Notes: a model not told the origin generated them from the sequence alone. Counted from the first letter of the stretch, positions 8,607 through 16,958 are shown. The stretch is DNA of 64,000 nucleotides from Pseudomonas helvetica (GCF_039908645.1 NZ_CP150917.1:3979501-4043500); one strand, 5' to 3'. Program-made: numbers and translations.

Positions 8607-9548
8607 TTAGGCATTAGGTGCTTTAAGGTCGAACAACAGCTCATCGGTTGCGCGATCAAAATGGTCGGTAAGGAAATCCAGCAATACACGCACGCGGGGA
8701 ATTCGGTAACGATTGCCGTGTAATACCGCGTAGACGCCGGCCTCTCGGACACAAAAGTCAGGTAACAGGACTTTCAGTCGTCCAGCACGGACATCGGCTG
8801 CCGCATCCCAAATGGTCTTGCGTGCGATGCCATGTCCAGCCAACGCCCATGCGCGCGCGAGGGCGCCGTCGTTGGTTTCCCATGCCTGGCTCATGGGAAC
8901 GGTGTGGTTCCATTCCTGACCATCCACCACAAAGTGAAAGGTGTTCAATGGACCTGCAGACGTCACCAGCACGATGAACTTGTGGCCAGGCAAGTCAGCA
9001 GGGGTTTGGGGTTCACCGTATCGCGCCAGATAATCAGGCGAAGCGCACAGTACTCGCCAGTTGGGAGCCAACTGCCTGGCGATCATCGAGCTGTCATGCG
9101 GCTGTCCAAACCGGATTGCCAGATCGACATCGTCCTGCATCAGATTTGACACCGAGTCCGACAACGTCAGCGCGACGCACAGTTCCGGGTGCAATGTACT
9201 GAATGTCTCAAGCCAGTCATTTAAAAGATTGCGGCCAAAATCGGCAGATGCGGATATCCGTACCTTGCCACGCACCTCTGTCTGACAGGCTTGAAGCCCC
9301 GCTTCCGCCTCATCGATAGCCCGCAATGCGACCCAGCATTGCTGCAAATAAAACCGACCTTCTTCCGTGAGGCGCAACTGACGCGTTGTGCGATCAAACA
9401 ACTTGGTGCGCAGCGCCGCCTCAAGCTTGATAAGTCGCGCGCTGGCCGCGGCCGGCGACAGCGCCAGTTTGCGCCCTGCGGCAGACAAGCTGCCGAGTGC
9501 CGCCGCTTCGACAAACAAACGCATGTCGCCCAATCGGTCAGTAGCCAT
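8607..9548 (-). CDS. LysR-family transcriptional regulator (CrgA-like)
   Basis: 313 residues from the ATG at 9548; a TTG two codons earlier (9554) is an alternative. The helix-turn-helix region is LFVEAAALGSLSAAGRKLAL and SPAAASARLIKLEAALRTKL, with the DRTTRQLRLTEEGR hinge of the CrgA/DsdC-like subgroup, then a substrate-binding domain. It is divergent from an MFS exporter and shares with it a 98-bp intergenic region with a 19-bp perfect palindrome, so it probably controls the exporter and itself. Confidence 0.9.
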   Translation of the reverse strand: MATDRLGDMRLFVEAAALGSLSAAGRKLALSPAAASARLIKLEAALRTKLFDRTTRQLRLTEEGRFYLQQCWVALRAIDEAEAGLQACQTEVRGKVRISASADFGRNLLNDWLETFSTLHPELCVALTLSDSVSNLMQDDVDLAIRFGQPHDSSMIARQLAPNWRVLCASPDYLARYGEPQTPADLPGHKFIVLVTSAGPLNTFHFVVDGQEWNHTVPMSQAWETNDGALARAWALAGHGIARKTIWDAAADVRAGRLKVLLPDFCVREAGVYAVLHGNRYRIPRVRVLLDFLTDHFDRATDELLFDLKAPNA

Positions 9549-9559
9549 ATTCAATTCAA

Positions 9560-9578
9560 ATTTGATGATTCATCAAAT
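9560..9578. promoter_or_regulatory. 19-bp palindromic operator between LysR and MFS genes
   Basis: ATTTGATGATTCATCAAAT is a perfect inverted repeat with 9-bp arms around one central base. It lies 12 bases upstream of the LysR ATG and about 70 bases before the MFS gene. It is a strong candidate for the LysR binding site; binding is inferred. Confidence 0.6.
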
Positions 9579-9646
9579 GGTAGACCAATTATCAAATCCG
9601 AAGCAATTCATCACACTCACCTCTCCCATTCCTCTGAGCACAGGTC

Positions 9647-10855
9647 ATGACTTCGCAATTTGAAAATGGCTCTTTAACGACATCGGGCGATACCGAATAC
9701 CTCACTACCGGGCGTCTCCCATTGGCGGCCCTGTTGGCGCTGACAATGGGGAGCTTTATCGCCACCGCCAACGAAACGGTGCCAGCAGGACTTTTGCCGC
9801 AAATCGCCGAGGCATTTGGTGTGTCGCAAGCGTGGGCTGGTCAGATGGTGACCCTATGTGCACTGGGCTCAGGGTTAGCGGCTATTCCATTGACTCTCGC
9901 GTTGCAGGGCTGGCGTCGGCGCTTGGTGCTATTACTGGCTGTCGGGGTGTTTTGCGCCTGTAATGCGGTGACCGCCCTGTCGCCCTGGTTTTCATTGACG
10001 CTGGCTGCCCGCTTCATGGTGGGTATCGCAACCGGTCTGGCCTGGAGCCTGCTGGCCGGCTACGCCAGACGATTAGTCGCCCCACAGCAGCACGGTCGCG
10101 CTATGGCGCTGGCCATGCTCGGCATCCCTTTGGCACTTGCCCTAGGCGTACCGCTAAGTGCCTGGCTCGGTAAGCTGCTGGGATGGCGTTGTGTGTTCGG
10201 GACTCTCTCAGGACTCAGCCTTTTGCTGATGGCCTGGATATATCTGAAAGTGCCTGATTATCCCGGACAACGCTCCGATCGCCGCTTGCCGCTACGCAGG
10301 GTCCTGCAAACCCCAGGCGTGCGGCCCGTGCTGGCGGTGGTCATGCTCTGGATCCTGGCCCACTACACCCTCTATACCTATATTGCTGCGTTCCTGGCTT
10401 CTGTTGGATTGGTCGATCAGATAGATCGGGGCCTCCTTTCATTCGGTATTGCGGCCTTGTTCGGTCTATGGATGATCGGCACGCTGATTGATGGCAGGCT
10501 TCGGAGTCTGGTACTGCTCAGCCTGACAGCATTCATCCTGGTTTCGTTTGCCCTGGGCCTGGGTGACCTGCCCGTCAGTGCGATCTATATCGGCATCGTC
10601 CTGTGGGGGATGAGCTTCGGTGGTGCGCCAACCTTATTGCAAACCTCCTTGGCTGATGTTGCCAGTGACGGCGCTGATATTGCGCAATCAATGTTGGTGA
10701 CCGTCTTCAATCTGGCGTTTGCAGGCAGTGGTGTGATCGGCGGCATTCTCTTGGAAACATGGGGGGCAGGTGCTATTCCCTGGGTAGCGCTGGCATTGTT
10801 GCTACCAGCGCTGTTGATTGTTTCGATAGCCAAGGGACATGCTTTCGGGCGTTAA
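9647..10855 (+). CDS. MFS transporter, sugar/drug efflux type (AraJ-like)
   Basis: 402 residues with about 12 hydrophobic segments. After a polar N-terminus of about 20 residues, segment 1 carries the ETVPAGLLPQIAEAFGVS motif typical of sugar-efflux and arabinose-efflux permeases, and segments 4-5 carry the usual R and G residues. Members expel sugars or drugs by proton antiport in the inner membrane. It is divergent from the LysR regulator with a shared palindromic operator. It is the last core-like gene before the accessory island. Confidence 0.85.
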   Translation: MTSQFENGSLTTSGDTEYLTTGRLPLAALLALTMGSFIATANETVPAGLLPQIAEAFGVSQAWAGQMVTLCALGSGLAAIPLTLALQGWRRRLVLLLAVGVFCACNAVTALSPWFSLTLAARFMVGIATGLAWSLLAGYARRLVAPQQHGRAMALAMLGIPLALALGVPLSAWLGKLLGWRCVFGTLSGLSLLLMAWIYLKVPDYPGQRSDRRLPLRRVLQTPGVRPVLAVVMLWILAHYTLYTYIAAFLASVGLVDQIDRGLLSFGIAALFGLWMIGTLIDGRLRSLVLLSLTAFILVSFALGLGDLPVSAIYIGIVLWGMSFGGAPTLLQTSLADVASDGADIAQSMLVTVFNLAFAGSGVIGGILLETWGAGAIPWVALALLLPALLIVSIAKGHAFGR

Positions 10856-10875
10856 CTACTGCCGAGGCGTTCCGA

Positions 10876-10951
10876 TTGAAAAGTGGACACCCATTTTCGT
10901 CCTGGGCTATTTGTCCAACATCCACGGGATCTGACAGGCAGCATTGGGTCG
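10876..10951. repeat. Element relic plus first copy of a 48-bp direct repeat
   Basis: TTGAAAAGTGGACACCCATTTTC at 10876-10898 resembles a collapsed copy of the palindromic element found throughout the island. It is followed at 10903-10951 by TGGGCTATTTGTCCAACATC and onward, a stretch that recurs at 12230-12278 with two mismatches. It marks the left edge of the accessory island. Confidence 0.5.
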
Positions 10952-11048
10952 TTTGCGGCCAATCGCAACAGGCAGCCATCGGCCATTCAGGGTCGTAACC
11001 TAAGTACTAAACCTAGCGTTCTCATTGCCCTCCAGACATCGGGCGATG

Positions 11049-11420
11049 TCAGGTACATATCAGCTCTGAATCAAGCCAAACGTCTTCAAAATTATTGCCG
11101 TCAATGTAAAAACGATAGCCTGGCGGCAAATCGAGGTATCCGACAACTTCCGGTAGATAGTCCGTGATGTGTCCTACATGCAGGGGTGAAAAAAAATCAT
11201 CAGCCTCGGACCACTCCATACCGCACCACAGGTACCAACCGTTTGTACCGTTTTCCGGCTTAACCCTTAGCCCGTTTATGGGCTGAAGCCCCAGAGTCCC
11301 CAGCGCTATCCCGACTTTTGATCCGGATTGTGGTCGATCTGGAGTAACTCCCTGCCATTCACAAACGCTTTGCTCCTTCCTTACTCGCATGGCGATACTC
11401 TCCGCAGATTTGGGTGCCAT
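11049..11420 (-). CDS. Imm33-like immunity protein
   Basis: 123 residues. The central and C-terminal parts (GWYLWCGMEWSEADDFFSPL, then HVGHITDYLPEVVGYLDLPP and GYRFYIDGN...EDVWLD) fit the DUF2185/Imm33 pattern of small immunity proteins of polymorphic toxin systems. No toxin gene is adjacent, so it is an orphan. It stands alone on the minus strand between a repeat and a barstar-like gene. The family call rests on remembered motif similarity, not on a search. Confidence 0.65.
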   Translation of the reverse strand: MAPKSAESIAMRVRKEQSVCEWQGVTPDRPQSGSKVGIALGTLGLQPINGLRVKPENGTNGWYLWCGMEWSEADDFFSPLHVGHITDYLPEVVGYLDLPPGYRFYIDGNNFEDVWLDSELICT

Positions 11421-11625
11421 ACAGTTCGCACTCTCATGGTTGGGGTGTAGGGCCTGGGCCGATTGCTGCCTGTCACGACTGGCCAGAATCGGACAGAAGC
11501 GGCCCCTGCAACGTCGTTTGTAGCGGATTGAGCCCTGGATTGCGCAAATATGCAGTCAGCAATTGACTTCACCTTGCAAGACCGCCATACCTGTTTTTTC
11601 CAACGTGGCGAAGGTTAATCTGACA

Positions 11626-11952
11626 ATGGTGCAAGTGGATACAAATCTGATTACTGACTGGCAAACATTCCACAGTGTTTTCGCAGAAAAGTTCGGATTT
11701 CCTAGCTTCTACGGCCGCAATATGGACGCCTGGGTTGATTGTCTTTCATACCTCGATGATCCCAGCGCAGAAATGTCGTCTATCCACGTTCAAAGCGGAC
11801 AAACGCTTTCATTGGTCATCGACAATGCCCAGAGCTTCAAGCACCGCTGTCCTGAACAATTTGAAGCGCTTGTGGAATGTGCAGCTTTTGTGAACTGGCG
11901 AATCGTCGTTGCTGGCGGCACCCCGCTCCTGGCACTTGCTTTCAATGTTTAA
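11626..11952 (+). CDS. Barstar-family protein (RNase inhibitor type)
   Basis: 108 residues from the ATG at 11626, preceded by GGCGAAGG. Barstar fold signatures are present: FHSVFAEKFGFPSFYGRNMD, then AWVDCLSYLDDP, and a C-terminal beta strand. Barstar binds and blocks barnase-like ribonucleases, so this probably gives immunity to a competitor's RNase toxin. No barnase-like gene lies nearby. An in-frame start at 11563 adds 21 unconserved residues and was rejected. Confidence 0.8.
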   Translation: MVQVDTNLITDWQTFHSVFAEKFGFPSFYGRNMDAWVDCLSYLDDPSAEMSSIHVQSGQTLSLVIDNAQSFKHRCPEQFEALVECAAFVNWRIVVAGGTPLLALAFNV

Positions 11953-11960
11953 GTGCTGGT

Positions 11961-11990
11961 GTGAAAAGGGGACAGATTTATTTTTCACAC
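11961..11990. repeat. Palindromic island element, half copy (a)
   Basis: GTGAAAAGGGGACAGATTTA followed by TTTTTCACAC: a single half of the island element whose ends are themselves inverted (GTGAAAA/TTTTCAC). It abuts barstar on the left and supplies the stop codon of a truncated reading frame on the minus strand. Confidence 0.7.
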
Positions 11991-12157
11991 GCTGCCTTGA
12001 CCACGCGTTGCACGGCGGCAAGCCTGGCGCGAGGTGGCTCGTCATCGCGGTGTTCGACGTAAATCAAACGGCTGCCGAACTGGAACTCGCATTGCCAGAC
12101 ACCCGAAGGAGTACGCCAGTGGCCAAGCATGGATTCGGTCAGTAGATTGATGTCCAT
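11978..12157 (-). pseudogene. Truncated hypothetical gene, 59 residues, stop provided by repeat element
   Basis: A reading frame starts at the ATG at 12157 (MDINLLTESMLGHWRTPSG) and reads a well-structured domain start (GVWQCEFQFGSRLIYVEHRD) before ending in AACEK and a TAA that lies inside the island element at 11978-11980. The W-rich beta-strand pattern resembles the N-terminus of small immunity-type proteins, but I cannot name the family. The abrupt end inside the element suggests the gene lost its 3' part when the element arrived. Confidence 0.5.
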
Positions 12158-12229
12158 ATCGGTACTACACAGATGGGAAGGTGCTCAGGTTAACCTTACA
12201 AGCACCATCCTGGAAATGCCGTAGGCGCT

Positions 12230-12278
12230 TGGGCTATTTGTCCAACATCCACGGGATCTGACCGGCAGCATTGGTTCG
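12230..12278. repeat. Second copy of the 48-bp direct repeat
   Basis: Repeats 10903-10951 with two mismatches. The flanking bases differ between copies. The following CAATCGGCCAAAAGTAGACC is like tails of common Pseudomonas interspersed repeats. The repeats bracket the Imm33-like and barstar-like genes. Confidence 0.6.
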
Positions 12279-12329
12279 ATGGTAGCCCTTCGCGACAGAC
12301 AGCAATCGGCCAAAAGTAGACCTTCAAAG

Positions 12330-12716
12330 CTAGCCCTCAAGGTCGCGCATTATTTCTAGGACCATCGGCTTCGTGTACTTCTCACTTGGGTCGGTACCCG
12401 GTGTGTCGTTACTGCGAATCCATTCGCCTTGATCGAACGCGTGATAGAGCGAGAAGGCTGGCTCTGGGAGATCGCCAACCATGCCCAAGTCAACTATGGC
12501 GCTTATGATCCCGTTCATGACACCGTCGCAAAACTCATAGGTCAGAGATCCCAATAGAAAGCCCTCGGCAACCTCAATGGATAGCTCGTTCAGCACTTCT
12601 TCTGGGGCAACTCCAAACTTCTGGCAAGTCGCATCAAGACTACTCAGCGTTAAATTACTTTCTTGAGCTTCAACTGATAGTGCCTGAAGTTCATTTTTCG
12701 GTAACACCCTAGTCAT
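12330..12716 (-). CDS. Hypothetical protein, probable orphan immunity protein
   Basis: 128 residues, well placed ribosome site (AAAGAGG) before the ATG at 12716. Acidic, mostly helical sequence with a central segment VAEGFLLGSLTYEFCDGVMN and C-terminal EKYTKPMVLEIMRDLEG. I do not recognise the family. Size, acidity and position among immunity-like genes suggest the same type of role, but this is inference from context. It is followed at 12757 by a DUF7660-like gene in the same direction, 40 bp away. Confidence 0.6.
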   Translation of the reverse strand: MTRVLPKNELQALSVEAQESNLTLSSLDATCQKFGVAPEEVLNELSIEVAEGFLLGSLTYEFCDGVMNGIISAIVDLGMVGDLPEPAFSLYHAFDQGEWIRSNDTPGTDPSEKYTKPMVLEIMRDLEG

Positions 12717-12756
12717 GAGGACCTCTTTCAGCTAAGGGCGAAGACGGTGCTGGTTT

Positions 12757-13059
12757 TCACTCATAAAACTTGCCGGCCAGCAGAATTGCCGCACAGCGCT
12801 GCCATACGTTCAATACAGCAACGTCTATCAGGGAACGTCTAGTACTGGCGGTTGCCCATGAAGCCGCGGCATCAAGAAACGAGTCAACCGACCCGTTCTC
12901 CCACCCCAAGGCACCTGGCCCATAGGGAGATGATGGAGAAGTCTCTTCCTGCAAACGCTCGCTGGCAAAATCAGAGCCAAGAGCCTCGATAAATCTGATG
13001 AAGGACTCCTCATCACTCACGCGTTCCAACAACTCATGAAGATCTATAGGCATAGGCAT
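12757..13059 (-). CDS. DUF7660-like protein, probable immunity
   Basis: 100 residues. The pattern ...SFIRFIEALGSDF..., GWENGSVDSFLDAAASWA, and the C-terminal VWQRCAAILLAGKFYE matches small acidic proteins of the DUF7660 type as I remember them. ATG at 13053 is a possible alternative start with CAGGA at better spacing. It lies upstream of and co-directional with the gene at 12330-12716, so the two may form an operon. Confidence 0.65.
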   Translation of the reverse strand: MPMPIDLHELLERVSDEESFIRFIEALGSDFASERLQEETSPSSPYGPGALGWENGSVDSFLDAAASWATASTRRSLIDVAVLNVWQRCAAILLAGKFYE

Positions 13060-13575
13060 CCTGGCAGCGGCGTAATGACAAAATAGTGCTGAACGACATG
13101 CTGCTATGCAGCAACATAGGCGGTCAACCTCGGGTGAAAAGGAGACAGACTTACTTATCTGCCATCAGCCTCGACGCAATGAAAAATAAATCTGTCCCCA
13201 TTTTCCCCGGTCCCCATTTTCCCCGATGGCCGTTAAGCCGTGCCGACTGGTTCAAACTCATAATCGCAGCCGCACGTGTACCGCTGCGTAAGGAGCCCGC
13301 GAATAGCCAGTTTGAACGCCCGAAAGCCCATGGCCGGATTTGATTTACACATCAGTGAATTGCTCCGGACTTGCTAGACACATGATGTTTGCTTTGGGTC
13401 GAAAGCAGCTTTTCGTGACTTGCAGCTATTGGCCGATAGCAGTCGCTTAAAAGCGACCGCTTACGGCCGAGGCTGTGTAAAAACTTTTTTGATCGTAATA
13501 GGTCGCTGAATTCGACACAAAAATTGCGCTCCTACGCAAATTTCAGGTCTGCTGAGTTGCCGAGTACCAGCATTC
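13060..13575. other. Non-coding stretch with island element and IS-end-like remnants
   Basis: No convincing gene. It holds a full palindromic element (13134-13208), then a doubled TCCCCATTTTCCCC, and near 13470-13555 GGCTGTGTAAAAACTTTTTT with an inverted-looking continuation that resembles a decayed insertion-sequence end. A short open stretch ending at 13343 (..LRKEPANSQFERPKAHGRI) could be the tail of a lost gene; support is weak. Confidence 0.4.
13134..13208 (-). repeat. Palindromic island element, full copy (b)
   Basis: About 74 bp. Left half GTGAAAAGGAGACAGACTTA, core CATCAGCCTCGACGCAATG, right half AAAATAAATCTGTCCCC. The core GCCTCGACGC is the reverse complement of the core in copies c and e, so this copy is in the opposite orientation to them. 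Copies g and h share its orientation. Confidence 0.75.
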
Positions 13576-14628
13576 CTAGAGCTCCACTTTGTTGTTCGCG
13601 GACTGCGTCAAAAACTCGGTGATCAGTGACGTAACCTGCTGTTGGATTACCTCGCGTGGGCGAGCATTGTCGCCATCCCCGCAAATGATGCCATCGCCAG
13701 GAATGTCCTCTTCGAGCAATGCCACTGCACCTGGTTTGCAAATCGACAAGAAGCTGAAATGGCTGGCGTCACTTATCTCGACATAGCGGCTGGACGCTTG
13801 GGGCAGGCGTGTGGCCAGGTTGGCGGACTCCAACTGAGCAGGCAGTTCCACCGATGGTGCGCCGGCAGCGATAACTAGCACCGGCACCGGCAGTGCCGCA
13901 AGGCTCTCATCGGTCATCCCGCGCGAGAGTCCCAGGTCCAAAGAAACCACAGCGGTGACGCGTTGATCGCGCAAATCGCCGGCCAGACCAGCCTTTAATG
14001 CCGGAGTACTCTCAGGGTTGATCTTTTGATAATTGGTGCAACTGGATAACTGCGGATGGAGTTTGCAGTCACGGGCAAACAGGGCCGGGTCGAAACGAGC
14101 GCCGGCGATCTCCATTGCAGTCCAGCCGCCGAGTGAATGGCCCACTACAGCAATTTGACGCTTTGCGACCACGCCAAATTTTTCAGGTTGAGTGGTGACC
14201 GCCTCAATGGCCCGATGCAGGTCAATGGGCCGCTGCCATAACTGCGCCGCCGCTTGCGGGCTGCGATCATGGGTCGTGGTGCCGGGGTGGTTGACCGCTG
14301 CGACAATGTAACCCTTATGGGCCAATGCACTCGCCAACCAGTTCTGATTGTTCCAATTGCCTCTGAATCCATGGGAGAGCACCACCAATGGGTGCTCGCC
14401 AGCAGAGGGTGGCGCGTTGCGAACCGCAGAAGCACCGACAAACACCACATCGTCGCCGATCAACTGTGGGGTGACGGTCGTTGTACTGGGATACCAGACG
14501 ACCATCTCCAGCGGACGCTCATTGTGTGGGTCCGGCAAGGTGGAGGATTGGAAGCCGACAGAGTTGACGTCAGCGAGAGCGTTGGTCGTCAGACAGGTTA
14601 AAAGCAGGACGCCGAGAGCTGTTTTCAA
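13576..14628 (-). CDS. Secreted alpha/beta hydrolase (dienelactone hydrolase/PAF-acetylhydrolase-like)
   Basis: 350 residues with a signal peptide (MKTALGVLLLTCLTTNALAD), so probably periplasmic. The alpha/beta-hydrolase core shows HPLVVLSHGFRGN (oxyanion region), the nucleophile GHSLGGW with Ser at about residue 165, and a late SDASHFSF supplying His. Many members act on esters or lactones; the substrate is unknown. It lies alone on the minus strand inside the island, but its base composition looks like core DNA, so it may be an ancestral gene left between insertions. Confidence 0.8.
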   Translation of the reverse strand: MKTALGVLLLTCLTTNALADVNSVGFQSSTLPDPHNERPLEMVVWYPSTTTVTPQLIGDDVVFVGASAVRNAPPSAGEHPLVVLSHGFRGNWNNQNWLASALAHKGYIVAAVNHPGTTTHDRSPQAAAQLWQRPIDLHRAIEAVTTQPEKFGVVAKRQIAVVGHSLGGWTAMEIAGARFDPALFARDCKLHPQLSSCTNYQKINPESTPALKAGLAGDLRDQRVTAVVSLDLGLSRGMTDESLAALPVPVLVIAAGAPSVELPAQLESANLATRLPQASSRYVEISDASHFSFLSICKPGAVALLEEDIPGDGIICGDGDNARPREVIQQQVTSLITEFLTQSANNKVEL

Positions 14629-14788
14629 TGGGGTTGTCTTCCTTGATTTAGAGAGGGATTCAGAACCTGAAACCCAACGATAGCGTGCATCACATCTCGC
14701 AAATTATAGAAATCCAGCGCCGTGAGCAGGTGAATCTGCAGCGACATTAAAGCCGATACTCCGACTGACATTCATAGTTTTCGTTATC

Positions 14789-14817
14789 TGCATTGACCGG
14801 TTGAGCGCGCCGTCCCC
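14789..14817. mobile_element. Solo terminal inverted repeat of the IS30-family element
   Basis: TGCATTGACCGGTTGAGCGC plus GCC matches the right end of the intact IS30 element at 18451-18473 with one mismatch, and both are followed by GTCCCCTT. No transposase or left end is nearby. It is a relic of a second insertion next to the same target-like sequence. Confidence 0.65.
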
Positions 14818-14910
14818 TTTTTCCCTTAATTCAAGCGCTGTTGTCGATTGATGGGTGATAAGGATTGAGCCTGCTAGCATTGAGTGTCAGAGAGCCTAGT
14901 AAGAGCACTG

Positions 14911-15363
14911 ATGATGCAGATGATTAAAGTTGAGGCGAGCGGTTTGAATCAGCTCCGCGCGTCTTTGAGTCAAGCTGGATTGCCCTGCGATGATGTGAGC
15001 GATCCGCGACGGCAGTTCTACCGGTTCGACGTGGATGGGAAATTGGTTGCTTATGGAGGGTTGGAGGGTACTGGCCCCGATCTCCTGCTGCGCTCTATGG
15101 TCGTTTGCGCGGAGCATCGTGGAACCGGACTGGGTAAAGCGGTGTTGTCGGAACTGGAACAATACGCGGTCTCCCAAGGCGCAGTCCGACTGCATTTGTT
15201 GACCCAAAGCGCTGTTAATTTTTTCGCTGCCAACGGGTACGAACTGCTTGATAGGGGTCTGGCACCTGCCGCAATTACCCAGACAGCTCAGTTCAAGCAT
15301 TTGTGCCCTTCATCAGCGAGCTACCTGCGGAAAACTTTAAGCGCTCCCCTCAGTGCTGAATGA
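14911..15363 (+). CDS. GNAT N-acetyltransferase, ArsN2-like
   Basis: 150 residues from the ATG at 14911 (AAGAG just upstream); an in-frame GTG at 14884 is an alternative. The acetyl-CoA loop is VVCAEHRGTGLGKAVLSELE. The C-terminal LAPAAITQTAQFKHLCPSSA matches the ArsN2 subgroup, described next to arsenic-resistance genes, which acetylates an arsenical or amino-acid-like compound. No ars genes lie nearby, so the substrate remains open. It stands alone between the solo IS30 end and element copy c. Confidence 0.75.
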   Translation: MMQMIKVEASGLNQLRASLSQAGLPCDDVSDPRRQFYRFDVDGKLVAYGGLEGTGPDLLLRSMVVCAEHRGTGLGKAVLSELEQYAVSQGAVRLHLLTQSAVNFFAANGYELLDRGLAPAAITQTAQFKHLCPSSASYLRKTLSAPLSAE

Positions 15364-15410
15364 GCCATCGAAACGCTTCTGGACCATAGCTAGTGTTGGT
15401 AGCCAATGAT

Positions 15411-15480
15411 TGAAAAGTGGACAAATTTATTTTTCATCGCGTCGAGGCTGATGGCCGATAAATAAGTCTGCCCCATTTTC
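15411..15480 (+). repeat. Palindromic island element, full copy (c)
   Basis: TGAAAAGTGGACAAATTTAT, core TTTCATCGCGTCGAGGCTGATG, then ATAAATAAGTCTGCCCCATT. Nearly identical to copy e at 19029-19098. It is the left boundary of the duplicated module that carries the membrane-protein gene. Confidence 0.8.
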
Positions 15481-15501
15481 TTTTTTTAGATCCGCCACCG
15501 T

Positions 15502-16014
15502 TCAAGCAAGCGCCATCACCCTGTTTACCCGCCTCACCAACTGCCAGTGGACGATCCACAGCGGCAACGCCAAAGCTCCTCCCAGCGAACCAAGTTCGTT
15601 GGGCAGCAATGAAACAATCTGCGCGGTACACCACCCCAGCCCTGAGAACAGGCCAAAGCTTTTGAACGAGCCCAGAGCTTTGTTATGCCTGGCTTCACGC
15701 CGTAGCGATCGGGCCACGTGAACGACAATGAAAAAGTCTTCAATGAAGTTGTAAGGCAGCAGAAACATCAGCCATACACTTCGAGGCGACGCCACCCTGG
15801 ATGGAGGTTTGACCAATGTCAGCGAACGCTGAAGGTCGCGGCAATAAAAGAATACGGCGATCAGGAACACCAGCGTCAATATCCACGCCCCGATGCTGCC
15901 CAATGCCTCCAGTTCGCTGAAGATTCCCCCGGCCACCGAAGGATGCACCAAGGGCCACGCCAACGCCCAGGCCACGGGGAGGGTCAGCAGAACCTTGAAG
16001 ACGACGAGCAACAT
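15502..16014 (-). CDS. Hypothetical membrane protein, copy 1 of a duplicated gene
   Basis: 170 residues from the ATG at 16014, with GCAGGG seven bases upstream; a TTG at 16029 would add five residues. About four hydrophobic segments: residues 3-22, 38-55, 88-105 and 128-155, with basic stretches between. Not a family I can name. An almost identical gene lies at 19120-19632; the two differ by only a few residues (for example A/M, W/S and P/S changes in the N-terminal half). Both are bracketed by element copies, so gene plus flanks were duplicated as one block. Confidence 0.65.
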   Translation of the reverse strand: MLLVVFKVLLTLPVAWALAWPLVHPSVAGGIFSELEALGSIGAWILTLVFLIAVFFYCRDLQRSLTLVKPPSRVASPRSVWLMFLLPYNFIEDFFIVVHVARSLRREARHNKALGSFKSFGLFSGLGWCTAQIVSLLPNELGSLGGALALPLWIVHWQLVRRVNRVMALA

Positions 16015-16105
16015 CGGCGAACCCTGCAATAAATGACAGTCGCCATTATGCCGCAGCGGATTTTGCCTTGAATGCGGTCACAGGTCGCAGGCGAGTCCCT
16101 ACAAC

Positions 16106-16150
16106 GGGGGACGGATTGATTTTTCCGGAAATAAATCTGTCCCCTATTTT
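16106..16150. repeat. Palindromic island element, short form (d)
   Basis: GGGGGACGGATTGATTTTTC, CGGAAATAAATCTGTCCCC: a compact palindrome with a TTCCGGAA centre. Copy f at 19724-19766 is nearly identical. It closes the right side of the duplicated module. Between 16151 and 16466 no gene is seen. Confidence 0.75.
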
Positions 16151-16466
16151 TATATGATCCTCGCTACACATTGCGCCGATCTCAAAGGTGGAAGCTGTAG
16201 GAGAGAGGTTTTTTGGTGATGCGGGCGGCTTGTTCTGCTCTGGAGCTGGGGCTTGCTCGCGATAGCGGTCCAACTCCCAACCGGTCAATCACTGCCAAAA
16301 CTGATAAGGACGCAGCTACGCTCGACTCCCTGGAAAAAATGCTCGCCAAGGGTGCCTGCTTAACTGACCGGCATTCACCGCTCCCCGCTCCAGCCAGATG
16401 AAATGATTTGAATCCAATACGCTCGTTGTAGAGAATCGCCACCTTTACCTCAAAAGGAAATGAGCG

Positions 16467-16946
16467 ATGAAGTTCGAAGGGACTTTCCAATACATGGGCA
16501 ATCACGGGATTGTCTTCAACATCTCGCAGATCACCCTCACCGACAGCGAACGTGGGCGCCTGCGCGAGCTGCATTTTGGCGAGGCAAAAAACGCCCACTA
16601 TGAGGTCAACAGCAAGGTCGTCGAGGTGTACGACAAGATGCTGGCCAAAAACCTGCCGTGTGTGATGATGATCGGCATCTCCAAGCCGTTGACCCGGCAA
16701 CAGGGCGATGCCCTCAACGCCCAGCGCACCACGATCGCCAACCTTGCAGCCACGGCCTTCACTGCCGCCGCCAAGGCCGTGGCCCCCTCTTACGTGGCGA
16801 TATCTGTAGGGGCCGGTGTGCGCACGTATGCCAATGAAATCCTACCCACCTACCATGCTGGCGACGTACTGGTCAGCATCGAGGCGCAGGTCAACGGCGG
16901 TATCGGCCCGCAACGCACCCTCTCGACATTGATCATCAAGACCTGA
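16467..16946 (+). CDS. Hypothetical protein, first gene of a two-gene unit
   Basis: 159 residues with AAAGGAA upstream. The sequence begins MKFEGTFQYMGNHGIVFNIS and includes an alanine-rich helix (TIANLAATAFTAAAKAVAPS) around residues 90-115, then GAGVRTYANEILPTYHAGDV. The alanine-rich segment is amphipathic enough for membrane or partner contact. No family recognised. It lies 12 bp before a small membrane-protein gene, so the pair may act together, for example as an effector with a membrane partner; this is only a suggestion. Confidence 0.6.
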   Translation: MKFEGTFQYMGNHGIVFNISQITLTDSERGRLRELHFGEAKNAHYEVNSKVVEVYDKMLAKNLPCVMMIGISKPLTRQQGDALNAQRTTIANLAATAFTAAAKAVAPSYVAISVGAGVRTYANEILPTYHAGDVLVSIEAQVNGGIGPQRTLSTLIIKT

Positions 16947-16958
16947 CTGGAGACGTAC

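Noticed and set aside
11049..13059. Toxin gene paired with the immunity-like genes
   Set aside because: No frame in the neighbourhood has toxin-domain or RHS/CDI/T6SS features.
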